From Spirochaetaceae bacterium (GTDB lineage: Bacteria > Spirochaetota > Spirochaetia > Treponematales > Breznakiellaceae): a stretch of DNA of 10,722 nucleotides. The notes under the pieces were generated by a model, which was given only the letters and a program-made list of their open reading frames with translations, searched no databases and was not told where the DNA came from. The position numbers and the translations under genes were made by a program. The stretch is from contig JAIRZA010000086.1 in the NCBI GenBank assembly GCA_031267475.1, positions 1 to 10,722 of the forward strand, in the 5' to 3' direction. Positions 1 through 6,460 of the stretch are shown here, one piece after another (position 1 is the stretch's first letter; the number at the start of each line of letters is the position of its first letter).

Positions 1-22
1 GATTCACCGGTATTTCATTCAT
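1..22 (-). CDS. possible 5' end of a gene leaving the window (partial)
   Basis: Only seven codons are visible, reading MNEIPVN on the minus strand from an ATG at 22-20, and the frame is open to the window edge. An AGGA sequence (33-30) lies six bases upstream of this ATG, which is good Shine-Dalgarno spacing. Two nearby ATGs in the other frames (29-27 and 18-16) run into stops within a few codons. It would start 39 nt after the tag stop codon and could be cotranscribed with tag. The product cannot be identified from so little sequence. Confidence 0.35.
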
Positions 23-61
23 AGCGCATCCTATTTTTTGACTTATTTTTACAAAGCCCGT

Positions 62-625
62 TTACACAAGGTCATGCCTAAAACAACTTACCAGATGATC
101 ATTTACAAATCCGGAGGCCTGCATAAAAGCGTAAACTATTGTGGGTCCGACAAATGAAAAGCCTCGTTTTATAAGTATTTTAGAAATTTGCGTTGAAAGC
201 GGTGTTGAAGACGGTATTTCTTTCATTGTGTTATAATAATTAACAATAGGTTTGCCGTCAACCCAATCCCAAAGCCACGCCGAAAAATCATGCCCTTGAT
301 CCCGCATAGCAAGATAAGCGCGGGCGTTCTTAACAGCCGATTCGATTTTCCGCCTATTATGAATTATGCGTTCAGTTCCCATAATGCGTTCTATGTCCTG
401 CTCGCCATAATTTGCGATAATTTCCGGGTTCATATTATCAAACGCCTGCCGGTAATCACCACGCCGCCTTAAAATTGTAATCCAAGAAAGCCCCGCCTGC
501 GTCCCGTCGAGCACAAGCGCCTCGAACAATCTGGCGCTATCCCGCAATGGCACTCCCCATTCTTCATCATGATAGCGCATATATTCTTTGTCGCCCAAAC
601 ACCAGGGGCATCGTATCAATTCCAC
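62..625 (-). CDS. tag: DNA-3-methyladenine glycosylase I (Tag)
   Basis: Base-excision repair enzyme that removes 3-methyladenine from alkylated DNA in the cytoplasm. The 187-residue product matches the usual family length and aligns end to end with E. coli Tag. The N-terminal YHDEEWG (18-24), the QAGLSWIT core (43-50), GFSFVGPTIVYAFMQA in the last third and the final NDHLVSC are all recognisable. The four zinc ligands of the HhH/zinc 'snap' are present as C6, H19, H177 and C181. The base-pocket residues Tyr16 and Trp46 of E. coli correspond to Y18 and W48. The position of E. coli Glu38 is an aspartate here (D40). The start is GTG: no earlier in-frame start fits the family, the next in-frame Met (M16) would remove zinc ligand C6, and no Shine-Dalgarno precedes it. 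It lies downstream of infB, beyond a palindrome, so it probably has its own promoter. Confidence 0.96.
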   Translation of the reverse strand: MELIRCPWCLGDKEYMRYHDEEWGVPLRDSARLFEALVLDGTQAGLSWITILRRRGDYRQAFDNMNPEIIANYGEQDIERIMGTERIIHNRRKIESAVKNARAYLAMRDQGHDFSAWLWDWVDGKPIVNYYNTMKEIPSSTPLSTQISKILIKRGFSFVGPTIVYAFMQASGFVNDHLVSCFRHDLV

Positions 626-632
626 GTATAAA

Positions 633-661
633 AATTTACAACGTATAAGGCAAAATTACAA
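633..661 (-). promoter_or_regulatory. candidate sigma-70-type promoter of tag
   Basis: On the minus strand TTGTAA (661-656) is followed after exactly 17 nt by TAAATT (638-633), giving four of six matches to each consensus hexamer. The predicted transcription start, about seven bases further on, falls near 626, next to the GTG start codon at 625. That would leave essentially no leader and agrees with the missing Shine-Dalgarno. AT-rich sequence makes chance hits common, so this is a candidate only. Confidence 0.4.
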
Positions 662-683
662 TGGACTTGTTCGACAACCCGGT

Positions 684-733
684 CGCTTGCAAAATGCAGA
701 GCATTAATGCTCTGCATTTTGCGGTTTCAAGCG
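684..733. terminator. 34-bp perfect palindrome with outer arms between infB and tag; probable terminator
   Basis: Positions 689-722 are a perfect inverted repeat (17 + 17 bp, no spacer), folding as a long hairpin with a TTAA tip. Outer arms 684-688 (CGCTT) and 729-733 (AAGCG) extend it, with a six-base bulge on one side. It lies 41 nt after the infB stop, where a terminator for rimP-nusA-infB would be expected. T runs are only four bases and lie within the stem, so it is not a textbook intrinsic terminator. It could instead be an RNA-processing or 3'-stabilising hairpin, a protein-binding palindrome, or one copy of a dispersed intergenic repeat. Confidence 0.6.
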
Positions 734-773
734 AATGTACGGTTGAACCGGCAAAGCGGCGCGGTACTCCGCC

Positions 774-3700
774 TTACAATTTGCGAACAATTTCAACCAT
801 CTCAAAGACTTCAAATTCGTCTCCATTTTTTATGTCGTCAAAACCTTCAATGCTGATACCGCACTCAAAGCTGGCGGCAACCTCTTTCACATCATCCTTA
901 AAGCGGCGCAGCGAGGCAATTTTGCCGGTATATATTACAGTATCACTACGTATCACATTAATTGACGCGCTGCGTTTTACAACACCGCTTCGCACATAGC
1001 AACCCGCAATAACGCCTGTTCTGGAAATCTTGAATACCTCCCGCACTTCCACATCGGCTATAACCTCTTCTTTCGTGTCCGGCTTCAAAAGCCCTTCCAT
1101 AGCCTTTTGCATATCTTCGACAACACGGTAGATGATATTGTAACGGCGTATATCCACTTTTTCCTGATCGGCAAGTGATTTTGCCTTGGGCGTAGGACGC
1201 ACGTTAAAGCCTATCAGTATCGCGTTTGAGGCGGAAGCAAGATCAACATCCCCTTCATTGATAGCGCCTGGCAGCGCCTGTATGACGGCAAGACGAACCT
1301 CTTTTGTGGACAACTGCTCTAGGCTCGCCCGCAAAGCCTCGACGGAGCCTTGGACATCGCCTTTGATGATTACCTTTAATTCCTGAATTTCGCCATCGCT
1401 TATGGTGTCATAAAGGTTGTCCAGTGTGATTTTGCGTATGTTTTTCGCGTCCTCAAAACGTTTAAGCTCTTGGCGCTTCGCAGAGAAACTGCGGGCTGTC
1501 TTTTCGTCTTCCACAACCTGCAACGGATCGCCGGCGTTAGGGATGCCCTCAAAACCAAGCACTTCTACCGGCATGGAGGGCGCGGCGCGGTCAATACGGA
1601 TGCCTTTATCGCTAAAGATAGCCCTGACCTTGCCCGGCCATATACCCGCGACAAACGAATCGCCTATCTCCAACTCGCCTCTTTCAATAAGCACCGTAGC
1701 GACAATTCCGCGTCCGTGGTCTATACGCGATTCAAGAATTTTGCCTTCCGCGCTGCGATTATAATTTACACGAAGATCCAGCATTTCAGCCTGTAGCAAA
1801 ATTGCGTCTATGAGTTTATCTATACCCTCTTTTTTCAAGGCTGAAAGTTCGACAAACATCGTCTGACCGCCCCATTCTTCCGGCTGCAGGCCAAGCTCCG
1901 AAAGCTGGCTTCTTACTTTATCTGGATTTGCGTCCGGTTTGTCTATTTTGTTGACAGCCACAATGATTGGGACATCCGCTTCTTTTGCGTGATTTATCGC
2001 TTCTATGGTTTGAGGCATCACGCCGTCGTCCGCCGCGACTACAAGGACGACAACATCCGTAACTTGAGCGCCGCGACTACGCATACGTGTAAACGCTTCG
2101 TGTCCGGGCGTATCAAGAAAAGTGATATTGCCGTGCAATGTTTCCACCATGTAAGCGCCAATATGCTGCGTTATACCTCCGAATTCGCCGGAAACCACAT
2201 CAGCGCTGCGGATTGCGTCAAGCAACTTTGTCTTACCGTGATCTACGTGCCCCATGACGGTAACAACAGGGGAACGCGGAGTCATAGAGTTTATATCATC
2301 CACTTCAGTTTCTATCAAAGTTTCATCGTACAAGCTGACGATATTAACATCCGCCCCGAATTCGCCGGCAAGTATAGCCGCCGTCTCCGAATCGATCTGC
2401 TGATTTATTGTTACCATCTGCCCCATGCTCATAAGTTTAGCTATGAGGTCGGACGCTTTAAGATTCATCTTCCGGGCAAGTTCCGAAACAGAAACAACTT
2501 CCATTATGTCTATGGATTTTGGTACAGGATTCGCAGCCTGCGCCATGCGTTTTTTAGTCTGGAGATGTTTTTTCTCCATCTCGATTTCTTTATCGCGGCG
2601 CTGATACTCCGGCTTTTTTGCCTTAAACGTGCGTTTTACCGCAGGCTTATTATCAGCGGTAGGAGGCGTGGCAGTCCGCGGCGCTCCGGGACGAGGCGCT
2701 CCGCCATGACCGGGCGGACCATAAGGCGCGGGTTTGAACGGACGGCCGCCGTAAGTCCCGCGCTGCCCGTTATTAGGATAGCGTCCGCCGCCGGAAAAGT
2801 TATTCGGACCTGCGCCGCCCGGCCCGCGTCCGCCTTGCCCTCCGGGAGCCGCCCCGTTGTAGCCGCCGCCGCCCTGACCTCCGGGCGCCGCCCCGCCGTA
2901 GCCGCCGCCCTGACTTCCGGGCGCCGCTCCGCCATAGCCGCCGTATCCGCCGCGCCGGGGATTAGCGCCGCGTCCAACATAAGTCGCAGGCCGCCGCCCG
3001 TCGTTTCTGAACCCCTCGTTATGAGAAGCGCCGTCATGATTATTCGCGCCGCCGTAATTGGAGCCGCTATGATTGGGTCCCCCGTAGTTAGCGCCGCCGT
3101 GATTCGGCCCGCCATAGTTGGGATTGCCATAATTGTTGGATCCGCCGTTATAATTTGAGCCGCCGTAGTTGGAATTGTTACGCGGCGGTTTAGGACCGAT
3201 AAATTTACCGCCCACCCTGCCAACCTGCACGGCGGGACGCGCCGTCTCTTTATAGACGCTGACATGGCTTACCTGCGCCGGGGCCGCGCCGGCTGTTGGC
3301 GAGCCATTAGCCGGCGTACCAGTTACTGGCGAGCCGTCTTTTTCACCGGCGGCCGGCGGCGCAGCCGAGTCCGCCGGACGCGCCGCCTCCGCCTGTGGAG
3401 CTTTTACATCCGCAGGCGGCGAAATTTCCGCCGGTTGAGCGCTTGCCGGCTGCGGGACATCCGGCAGCCGCTCAAGCGGCGGAGGCGCAACTGTCTCCGG
3501 CGGCGAAACATCAGCCGGACGCGAAACTTCCGCCGCCGGAGAAACGCTCGCCGCCGGTATATCCGTTACAGGCGGCGTATCCGCTGCCGGCGGCATTTCT
3601 GTTACCGGAGGCAATGAAACCGCCGAAGGCTGTACGGTCGAATCAGCGACGGGCGGTGAATCGGCCGCCGCCGCCGGCGTTGGCGGCGGCGCGGAGGTAT

Positions 3701-3986
3701 CAATATGCGGCCGCCCGGTCAACTCCGCGTCCGGTTTAGGCGGCGCTCTGCGAGCAACCACTTTTACCTTTAGCGCCGGTTTTTCAGCGGCGACGGCAGA
3801 TTCTCCGCCGGGCTGCGCGTTATCCTGAACAGGTGTTTTCCTGACTTTGACGACTTTTTTCCGCTCCGGTTCCGCAGGCTTATTGCCGCTTTCCGGTACA
3901 GCGTTGTTTTTAAGGCCAGCAAGTTCCTTTGGCCGTTTAATCAATTCCGCCTTGGGTTTTAGAGAGTTTTCTGTATCAGCCGTCAT
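774..3986 (-). CDS. infB: translation initiation factor IF-2, with an expanded low-complexity N-terminus
   Basis: GTPase that places initiator fMet-tRNA on the 30S subunit and promotes subunit joining. Order in the 1070-residue protein: a basic start (1-90); Pro/Ala/Val-rich tract (about 97-236); Gly/Asn/Tyr-rich tract with short repeats (about 269-435); basic, Lys/Glu-rich linker (about 450-480); IF2-N fold (about 490-550); GTPase domain with G1 GHVDHGKT (579-586), G2-region GGITQHIGAY (603-612), G3 DTPGH (625-629), G4 NKID (679-682) and G5 SAL (714-716); then domain II, domain III (LKVIIKGDVQGSVEAL, 870-885) and the C-terminal tRNA-binding domain. All GTPase motifs are intact. E. coli IF2 is 890 residues, so the extra length is N-terminal disorder. 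The ATG start has AGGAAGG just upstream, and nusA ends 15 nt earlier. rbfA does not follow. Confidence 0.98.
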   Translation of the reverse strand: MTADTENSLKPKAELIKRPKELAGLKNNAVPESGNKPAEPERKKVVKVRKTPVQDNAQPGGESAVAAEKPALKVKVVARRAPPKPDAELTGRPHIDTSAPPPTPAAAADSPPVADSTVQPSAVSLPPVTEMPPAADTPPVTDIPAASVSPAAEVSRPADVSPPETVAPPPLERLPDVPQPASAQPAEISPPADVKAPQAEAARPADSAAPPAAGEKDGSPVTGTPANGSPTAGAAPAQVSHVSVYKETARPAVQVGRVGGKFIGPKPPRNNSNYGGSNYNGGSNNYGNPNYGGPNHGGANYGGPNHSGSNYGGANNHDGASHNEGFRNDGRRPATYVGRGANPRRGGYGGYGGAAPGSQGGGYGGAAPGGQGGGGYNGAAPGGQGGRGPGGAGPNNFSGGGRYPNNGQRGTYGGRPFKPAPYGPPGHGGAPRPGAPRTATPPTADNKPAVKRTFKAKKPEYQRRDKEIEMEKKHLQTKKRMAQAANPVPKSIDIMEVVSVSELARKMNLKASDLIAKLMSMGQMVTINQQIDSETAAILAGEFGADVNIVSLYDETLIETEVDDINSMTPRSPVVTVMGHVDHGKTKLLDAIRSADVVSGEFGGITQHIGAYMVETLHGNITFLDTPGHEAFTRMRSRGAQVTDVVVLVVAADDGVMPQTIEAINHAKEADVPIIVAVNKIDKPDANPDKVRSQLSELGLQPEEWGGQTMFVELSALKKEGIDKLIDAILLQAEMLDLRVNYNRSAEGKILESRIDHGRGIVATVLIERGELEIGDSFVAGIWPGKVRAIFSDKGIRIDRAAPSMPVEVLGFEGIPNAGDPLQVVEDEKTARSFSAKRQELKRFEDAKNIRKITLDNLYDTISDGEIQELKVIIKGDVQGSVEALRASLEQLSTKEVRLAVIQALPGAINEGDVDLASASNAILIGFNVRPTPKAKSLADQEKVDIRRYNIIYRVVEDMQKAMEGLLKPDTKEEVIADVEVREVFKISRTGVIAGCYVRSGVVKRSASINVIRSDTVIYTGKIASLRRFKDDVKEVAASFECGISIEGFDDIKNGDEFEVFEMVEIVRKL
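2682..3182 (-). repeat. Gly/Asn/Tyr low-complexity repeat tract inside infB
   Basis: This encodes residues of about 269-435 of IF2. The first half is a degenerate NYGG / PNHGG / GSNYGG repeat with period near 5-8 residues. The second half has three near-copies of a GYGGAAPGGQGG-type unit (residues about 349-386), visible in DNA as repeated blocks of about 36-39 bp around 2830-2940. RRGG, GGRG and YGG tripeptides recur. Such repeats expand and contract by slippage, so copy number may differ between strains. It is part of the reading frame and not a separate genetic element. Confidence 0.85.
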
Positions 3987-4001
3987 TTTCCTTCCTAAAA
4001 A

Positions 4002-5540
4002 TTATTCCTCGTACTCAAAACTTAGTCCTATACCGCAGTTAGGACAGCTTGTCATATCCGTAGTTATTTTAACCCCGCATTCAGGGCATACTAATTCATC
4101 TTCATCATCAACATCCTCATACGAAGCGTCTGTGGAATCAGCGTCTGCTTCAATCTCTTCGCTTTCTTCGGACTGCTCCGGCGCATTCATTTCCTGAACG
4201 GCGGCGGGGTCTTCATTAGGCTGAGGTTCTTCTTCCGAATCGTCCAGTCTAACCTCGACCAACTCGTCAATCAGGCTGCGCAGAGCTTCAATCTGCTCCC
4301 CGCTTAAACCTTCAATAGCGGCAAGCCGCTCATCGTCCGCGTTGATAAAATCTTCGATGTACTCGATACCGTTCTGCGCGAGCAAAGAGGCGACCGCCTC
4401 GTCAACACCGGGCAGTTCTGTAATCGCCGAAATTTCATCTTCATACTCGTTGTCGCCAAACAAACGCGAAGCCGCGGCGCGCGGCTCGGATGTAATATCC
4501 ATTTCCTCAAACTGCGCATAAGTTTTAACGTCAATATCCCAGTCAACAAGTCTGTTAGCAAGCCGGACATTCAGGCCTTGTTTGCCTATCGCAAGCGAAA
4601 GCTGACTCTCGCTCACTATCGCAAGCGCCTTGTGCTTAGTCTCGTCCAAAATTATAACTTCCCGCACCTCAGCCGGTGAAAGCGCGTTTTTTATAAAATT
4701 CTGAGGGTCGGGATCATATTTCAGAACATCAATCTTTTCACCCTCTAGCTCCCTGATGATCGCTTGAATCCGCGCGCCTTTAAGTCCGACGCACGCGCCG
4801 ACCGGGTCAACATCGTCCCTTGCGGAATAGACCGCCAGCTTGGAACGGTAGCCGGGCTCGCGAACTATTTTATGAATCTCAACCGTTTTATCGTAAATCT
4901 CCGGCACTTCCAGTTCGAATATCGCGCGGACAAAATCGGTATGTGTGCGCGAAAGAACAACTGAAAGTCCTGTGTCCGTCTTTTCAACCTTAAAAATAAG
5001 AGCCTTGATGCGGTCGTTTACATGATAAATTTCACGCGGCGACTGATATTTTTTCGGCAAAACGCCTTCAATCTTGCCTAAATCAACATAAATTGTGCCG
5101 TTTCGCTCGCGTTGATAATAGCCGATAATAATTTCGCCTTCTTTATCCTTGTATTCGGCGTAAAGGCTGTCCTTGCGAATGTCGCGTATTGATTTTGTGG
5201 CGGTCTGCTTGGCGTTTGCGATAGCCAGTCTGCCAAAATCTCTAGGAGCAAGCTCTATAAGGATTTCGTCGCCTTCCTCAGCGTCCGGATTCAACATTCT
5301 TGCTTCATCTAATTCTATCTCGACAGCCGGGTTGTACACTCCGTCAACTATCTGTTTACGCGCAAAGATAGAGACATTGCGTTTTCCATCATCAAAACGA
5401 ACTTCGGCGTTTTCATCGCTGCCAAATTTTTTTTTGTACGCCGAAAGCAGCGTATCTTCAACAATTTTGATCGCTAGTTCTTCAGAAATATTTCGTTCTT
5501 GCGCAAGCTGGAGGATGGCCTCCGTTACATCCGTCGCCAT
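4002..5540 (-). CDS. nusA: transcription termination/antitermination factor NusA with C-terminal zinc ribbon
   Basis: NusA binds elongating RNA polymerase and nascent RNA and modulates pausing, intrinsic termination and antitermination. The 512 residues show: N-terminal polymerase-binding domain (1 to about 125); S1 domain (about 134-199); KH1 with GLKG (252-255); KH2 with GKQG (319-322); a helix-hairpin-helix segment (about 371-425, ELPGVDEAVASLL and GLSGEQIEAL); a strongly acidic linker (about 432-484, rich in Glu/Asp/Ser); and a C-terminal four-cysteine zinc ribbon, C485-x2-C488-x10-C499-x2-C502. Core domains look complete. The zinc ribbon replaces the acidic-repeat C-terminus of E. coli NusA and is absent from short Gram-positive forms. 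The ATG shares its A with the rimP stop (TGATG), implying translational coupling, and GAGG lies a little upstream in rimP. infB follows after 15 nt. Confidence 0.98.
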   Translation of the reverse strand: MATDVTEAILQLAQERNISEELAIKIVEDTLLSAYKKKFGSDENAEVRFDDGKRNVSIFARKQIVDGVYNPAVEIELDEARMLNPDAEEGDEILIELAPRDFGRLAIANAKQTATKSIRDIRKDSLYAEYKDKEGEIIIGYYQRERNGTIYVDLGKIEGVLPKKYQSPREIYHVNDRIKALIFKVEKTDTGLSVVLSRTHTDFVRAIFELEVPEIYDKTVEIHKIVREPGYRSKLAVYSARDDVDPVGACVGLKGARIQAIIRELEGEKIDVLKYDPDPQNFIKNALSPAEVREVIILDETKHKALAIVSESQLSLAIGKQGLNVRLANRLVDWDIDVKTYAQFEEMDITSEPRAAASRLFGDNEYEDEISAITELPGVDEAVASLLAQNGIEYIEDFINADDERLAAIEGLSGEQIEALRSLIDELVEVRLDDSEEEPQPNEDPAAVQEMNAPEQSEESEEIEADADSTDASYEDVDDEDELVCPECGVKITTDMTSCPNCGIGLSFEYEE

Positions 5541-6031
5541 CAGAGCGCCGCCTCTTCTTTCTGCGCGTCAGACGCGGCGGACGCAAAGGAAGTAAGTTTT
5601 GCCTTAGCTATGACGCTGTAAGGTAAATTGATCATTCCATTTTTCCCCTTAATAACAATATGAGTATCACCGGCATTCATCAGAATGCCGCTCGTCCAAT
5701 CTGAAATATCCGTCCGGTAACAAGTAACCGGCTTCCCTACATAGTGAATAAATTCTGAACCATCTTTTATTTTACGCTCAATACCCGGGGACGAAACCTC
5801 GACATATATATCTTGTTTGGGAAAGGCAAGCTCAAGGCGCGGAAGAATAGCTCGATGGACGCTGGCGCAATCGTTGATGCCGACAGTCTCGTCTTTGTAA
5901 ATTATAGCCCGCGCCAGCACACTACCTTTATGCTGCGAGACCGAAAGTTCTACAAGTCTCATTTTTAGTCCTTCGACAACCGCCTCAATCGAGTCAAACA
6001 GTTGATCCGCCGCTCTCGGCGTATACTGCAT
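5540..6031 (-). CDS. rimP: ribosome maturation factor RimP
   Basis: RimP assists 30S subunit assembly. The 163-residue product is slightly longer than E. coli RimP (about 150). It has the N-terminal alpha/beta domain with GLKMRLVELSVSQ, the family signature YVEVSSPGIERKIKDGSEF followed by GKPV, and the C-terminal SH3-like part ending in INLPYSVIAKAKL. About fifteen residues of Ala/Glu-rich tail follow. It is the first gene of the widely conserved rimP-nusA-infB operon. The ATG is preceded by GGAGG (6040-6036), a strong Shine-Dalgarno, and a terminator-like hairpin abuts that site on its upstream side. Its stop overlaps the nusA start by one base. Confidence 0.95.
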   Translation of the reverse strand: MQYTPRAADQLFDSIEAVVEGLKMRLVELSVSQHKGSVLARAIIYKDETVGINDCASVHRAILPRLELAFPKQDIYVEVSSPGIERKIKDGSEFIHYVGKPVTCYRTDISDWTSGILMNAGDTHIVIKGKNGMINLPYSVIAKAKLTSFASAASDAQKEEAAL

Positions 6032-6040
6032 CTTTCCTCC

Positions 6041-6072
6041 AAAAAAAAGGGGCTTTTTGAAGCCCCTTTTTT
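6041..6072 (-). terminator. intrinsic terminator hairpin in the rimP leader; candidate attenuator
   Basis: Stem 6043-6055 pairs perfectly with 6060-6072: six A-T pairs, then a GGGGCTT/AAGCCCC core, with a four-base loop. On the minus strand the GC core is followed by eight T, and the run ends exactly at the GGAGG Shine-Dalgarno of rimP (6040-6036). It is also terminator-shaped on the plus strand (six T). No gene is visible just upstream on either strand for it to terminate, so it most probably acts on the rimP-nusA-infB transcript itself. Confidence 0.8.
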
Positions 6073-6094
6073 AATCCCATTCAATTATGTTATT

Positions 6095-6123
6095 AGCGTA
6101 ACAAGGCATAAATAAAAAGTCAA
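6095..6123 (-). promoter_or_regulatory. candidate promoter of rimP-nusA-infB
   Basis: Minus strand TTGACT (6123-6118) and TACGCT (6100-6095) are spaced by exactly 17 nt. The -35 matches five of six and the -10 has the key first, second and last bases (TA...T). The predicted start near 6088 gives a leader of about 57 nt containing the whole terminator hairpin and the Shine-Dalgarno. The -10 is weak, and an additional promoter further upstream is possible. Confidence 0.45.
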
Positions 6124-6422
6124 TACACTGTCCGTACTCGTCAGCAATTCCGAATTCAAAAACTATCAGAGATTTCTCCCGCAGATGGAGAGCAAAAGTC
6201 AGTTCAATTATGGTACAGATACCGGTTCATTTCATAACGTAAGCCCTAAAAAAGGCATTCCGCCTTGCAGTAAGGCCATTATCGGACTCCCGTCAGCCAA
6301 GTTTGCCCATCGAAACAGCCTAAAGAGTTCTTTACTAATCCATGTTTTCTTATTCTTACCGTCTTAATTTTCAGCATTTTTTTCGAATTTGGAATTACTG
6401 TGAAACCTGCTGGCGGGCGGGC

Positions 6423-6451
6423 TTGACAGTTTTTCAGATTTTATGGCAATA
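6423..6451 (+). promoter_or_regulatory. candidate promoter of rplM
   Basis: A perfect TTGACA (6423-6428) lies 33 nt before the rplM ATG at 6461. The -10 is poor: at 17-nt spacing the hexamer is GCAATA (6446-6451), and the better TATATC (6450-6455) is spaced 21 nt away. The implied transcription start is only a few bases before, or at, the start codon. The alternative is that the true promoter lies further upstream and the -35 match is coincidental. Confidence 0.35.
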
Positions 6452-6460
6452 TATCCTTCT

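Larger units (their letters stand above)
6074..6460. other. divergent intergenic region between rimP and rplM
   Basis: About 430 nt lie between the rimP and rplM starts. I see the rimP leader hairpin and promoter candidate at the left, a TTGACA element for rplM at the right (6423-6428), and a short three-arm GCCTT/AAGGC structure near 6248-6276. The 60-codon plus-strand frame at 6185-6367 and a 32-codon minus-strand frame at 6279-6377 have no Shine-Dalgarno and no recognisable sequence, and I do not call them. No tRNA-like T-loop/acceptor pattern was found; some bacteria carry tRNA-Met next to rimP. Confidence 0.6.

Noticed and set aside
2830..2945. CRISPR-like regular repeats
   Set aside because: The periodicity comes from coding Gly-rich units in frame in infB. 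There are no unique spacers of constant length and no cas genes.
1989..3158. 389-codon plus-strand open frame opposite infB
   Set aside because: It lies wholly antisense to IF2 domains and to the low-complexity tract. Its repeated Ala/Ser/Arg stretches are the mirror of infB Gly/Pro/Ala codons, and there is no domain or start context of its own.
2636..3265. 209-codon minus-strand frame overlapping infB in another frame
   Set aside because: Frame-shifted reading of the GC-rich repeats; the infB frame carries the coherent protein through the same bases.
3264..3739. Arg-rich and Pro-rich plus-strand frames opposite the IF2 N-terminus
   Set aside because: Composition-driven shadows of the Pro/Ala-rich coding strand, with no recognisable protein features.
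6185..6367. 60-codon plus-strand frame in the divergent intergenic region
   Set aside because: No ribosome-binding site, no family resemblance and no hydrophobic segment pattern I trust. A 32-codon minus-strand frame at 6279-6377 was rejected for the same reasons.
6074..6442. Possible tRNA-Met gene as in E. coli metY upstream of rimP
   Set aside because: No acceptor stem, anticodon arm or GGTTC-type T-arm in correct order could be assembled on either strand.
6443..6460. Longer L13 starting at ATG 6443
   Set aside because: It adds MAIYPS ahead of the canonical MKT start, has no Shine-Dalgarno, and would overlap the promoter-like element.
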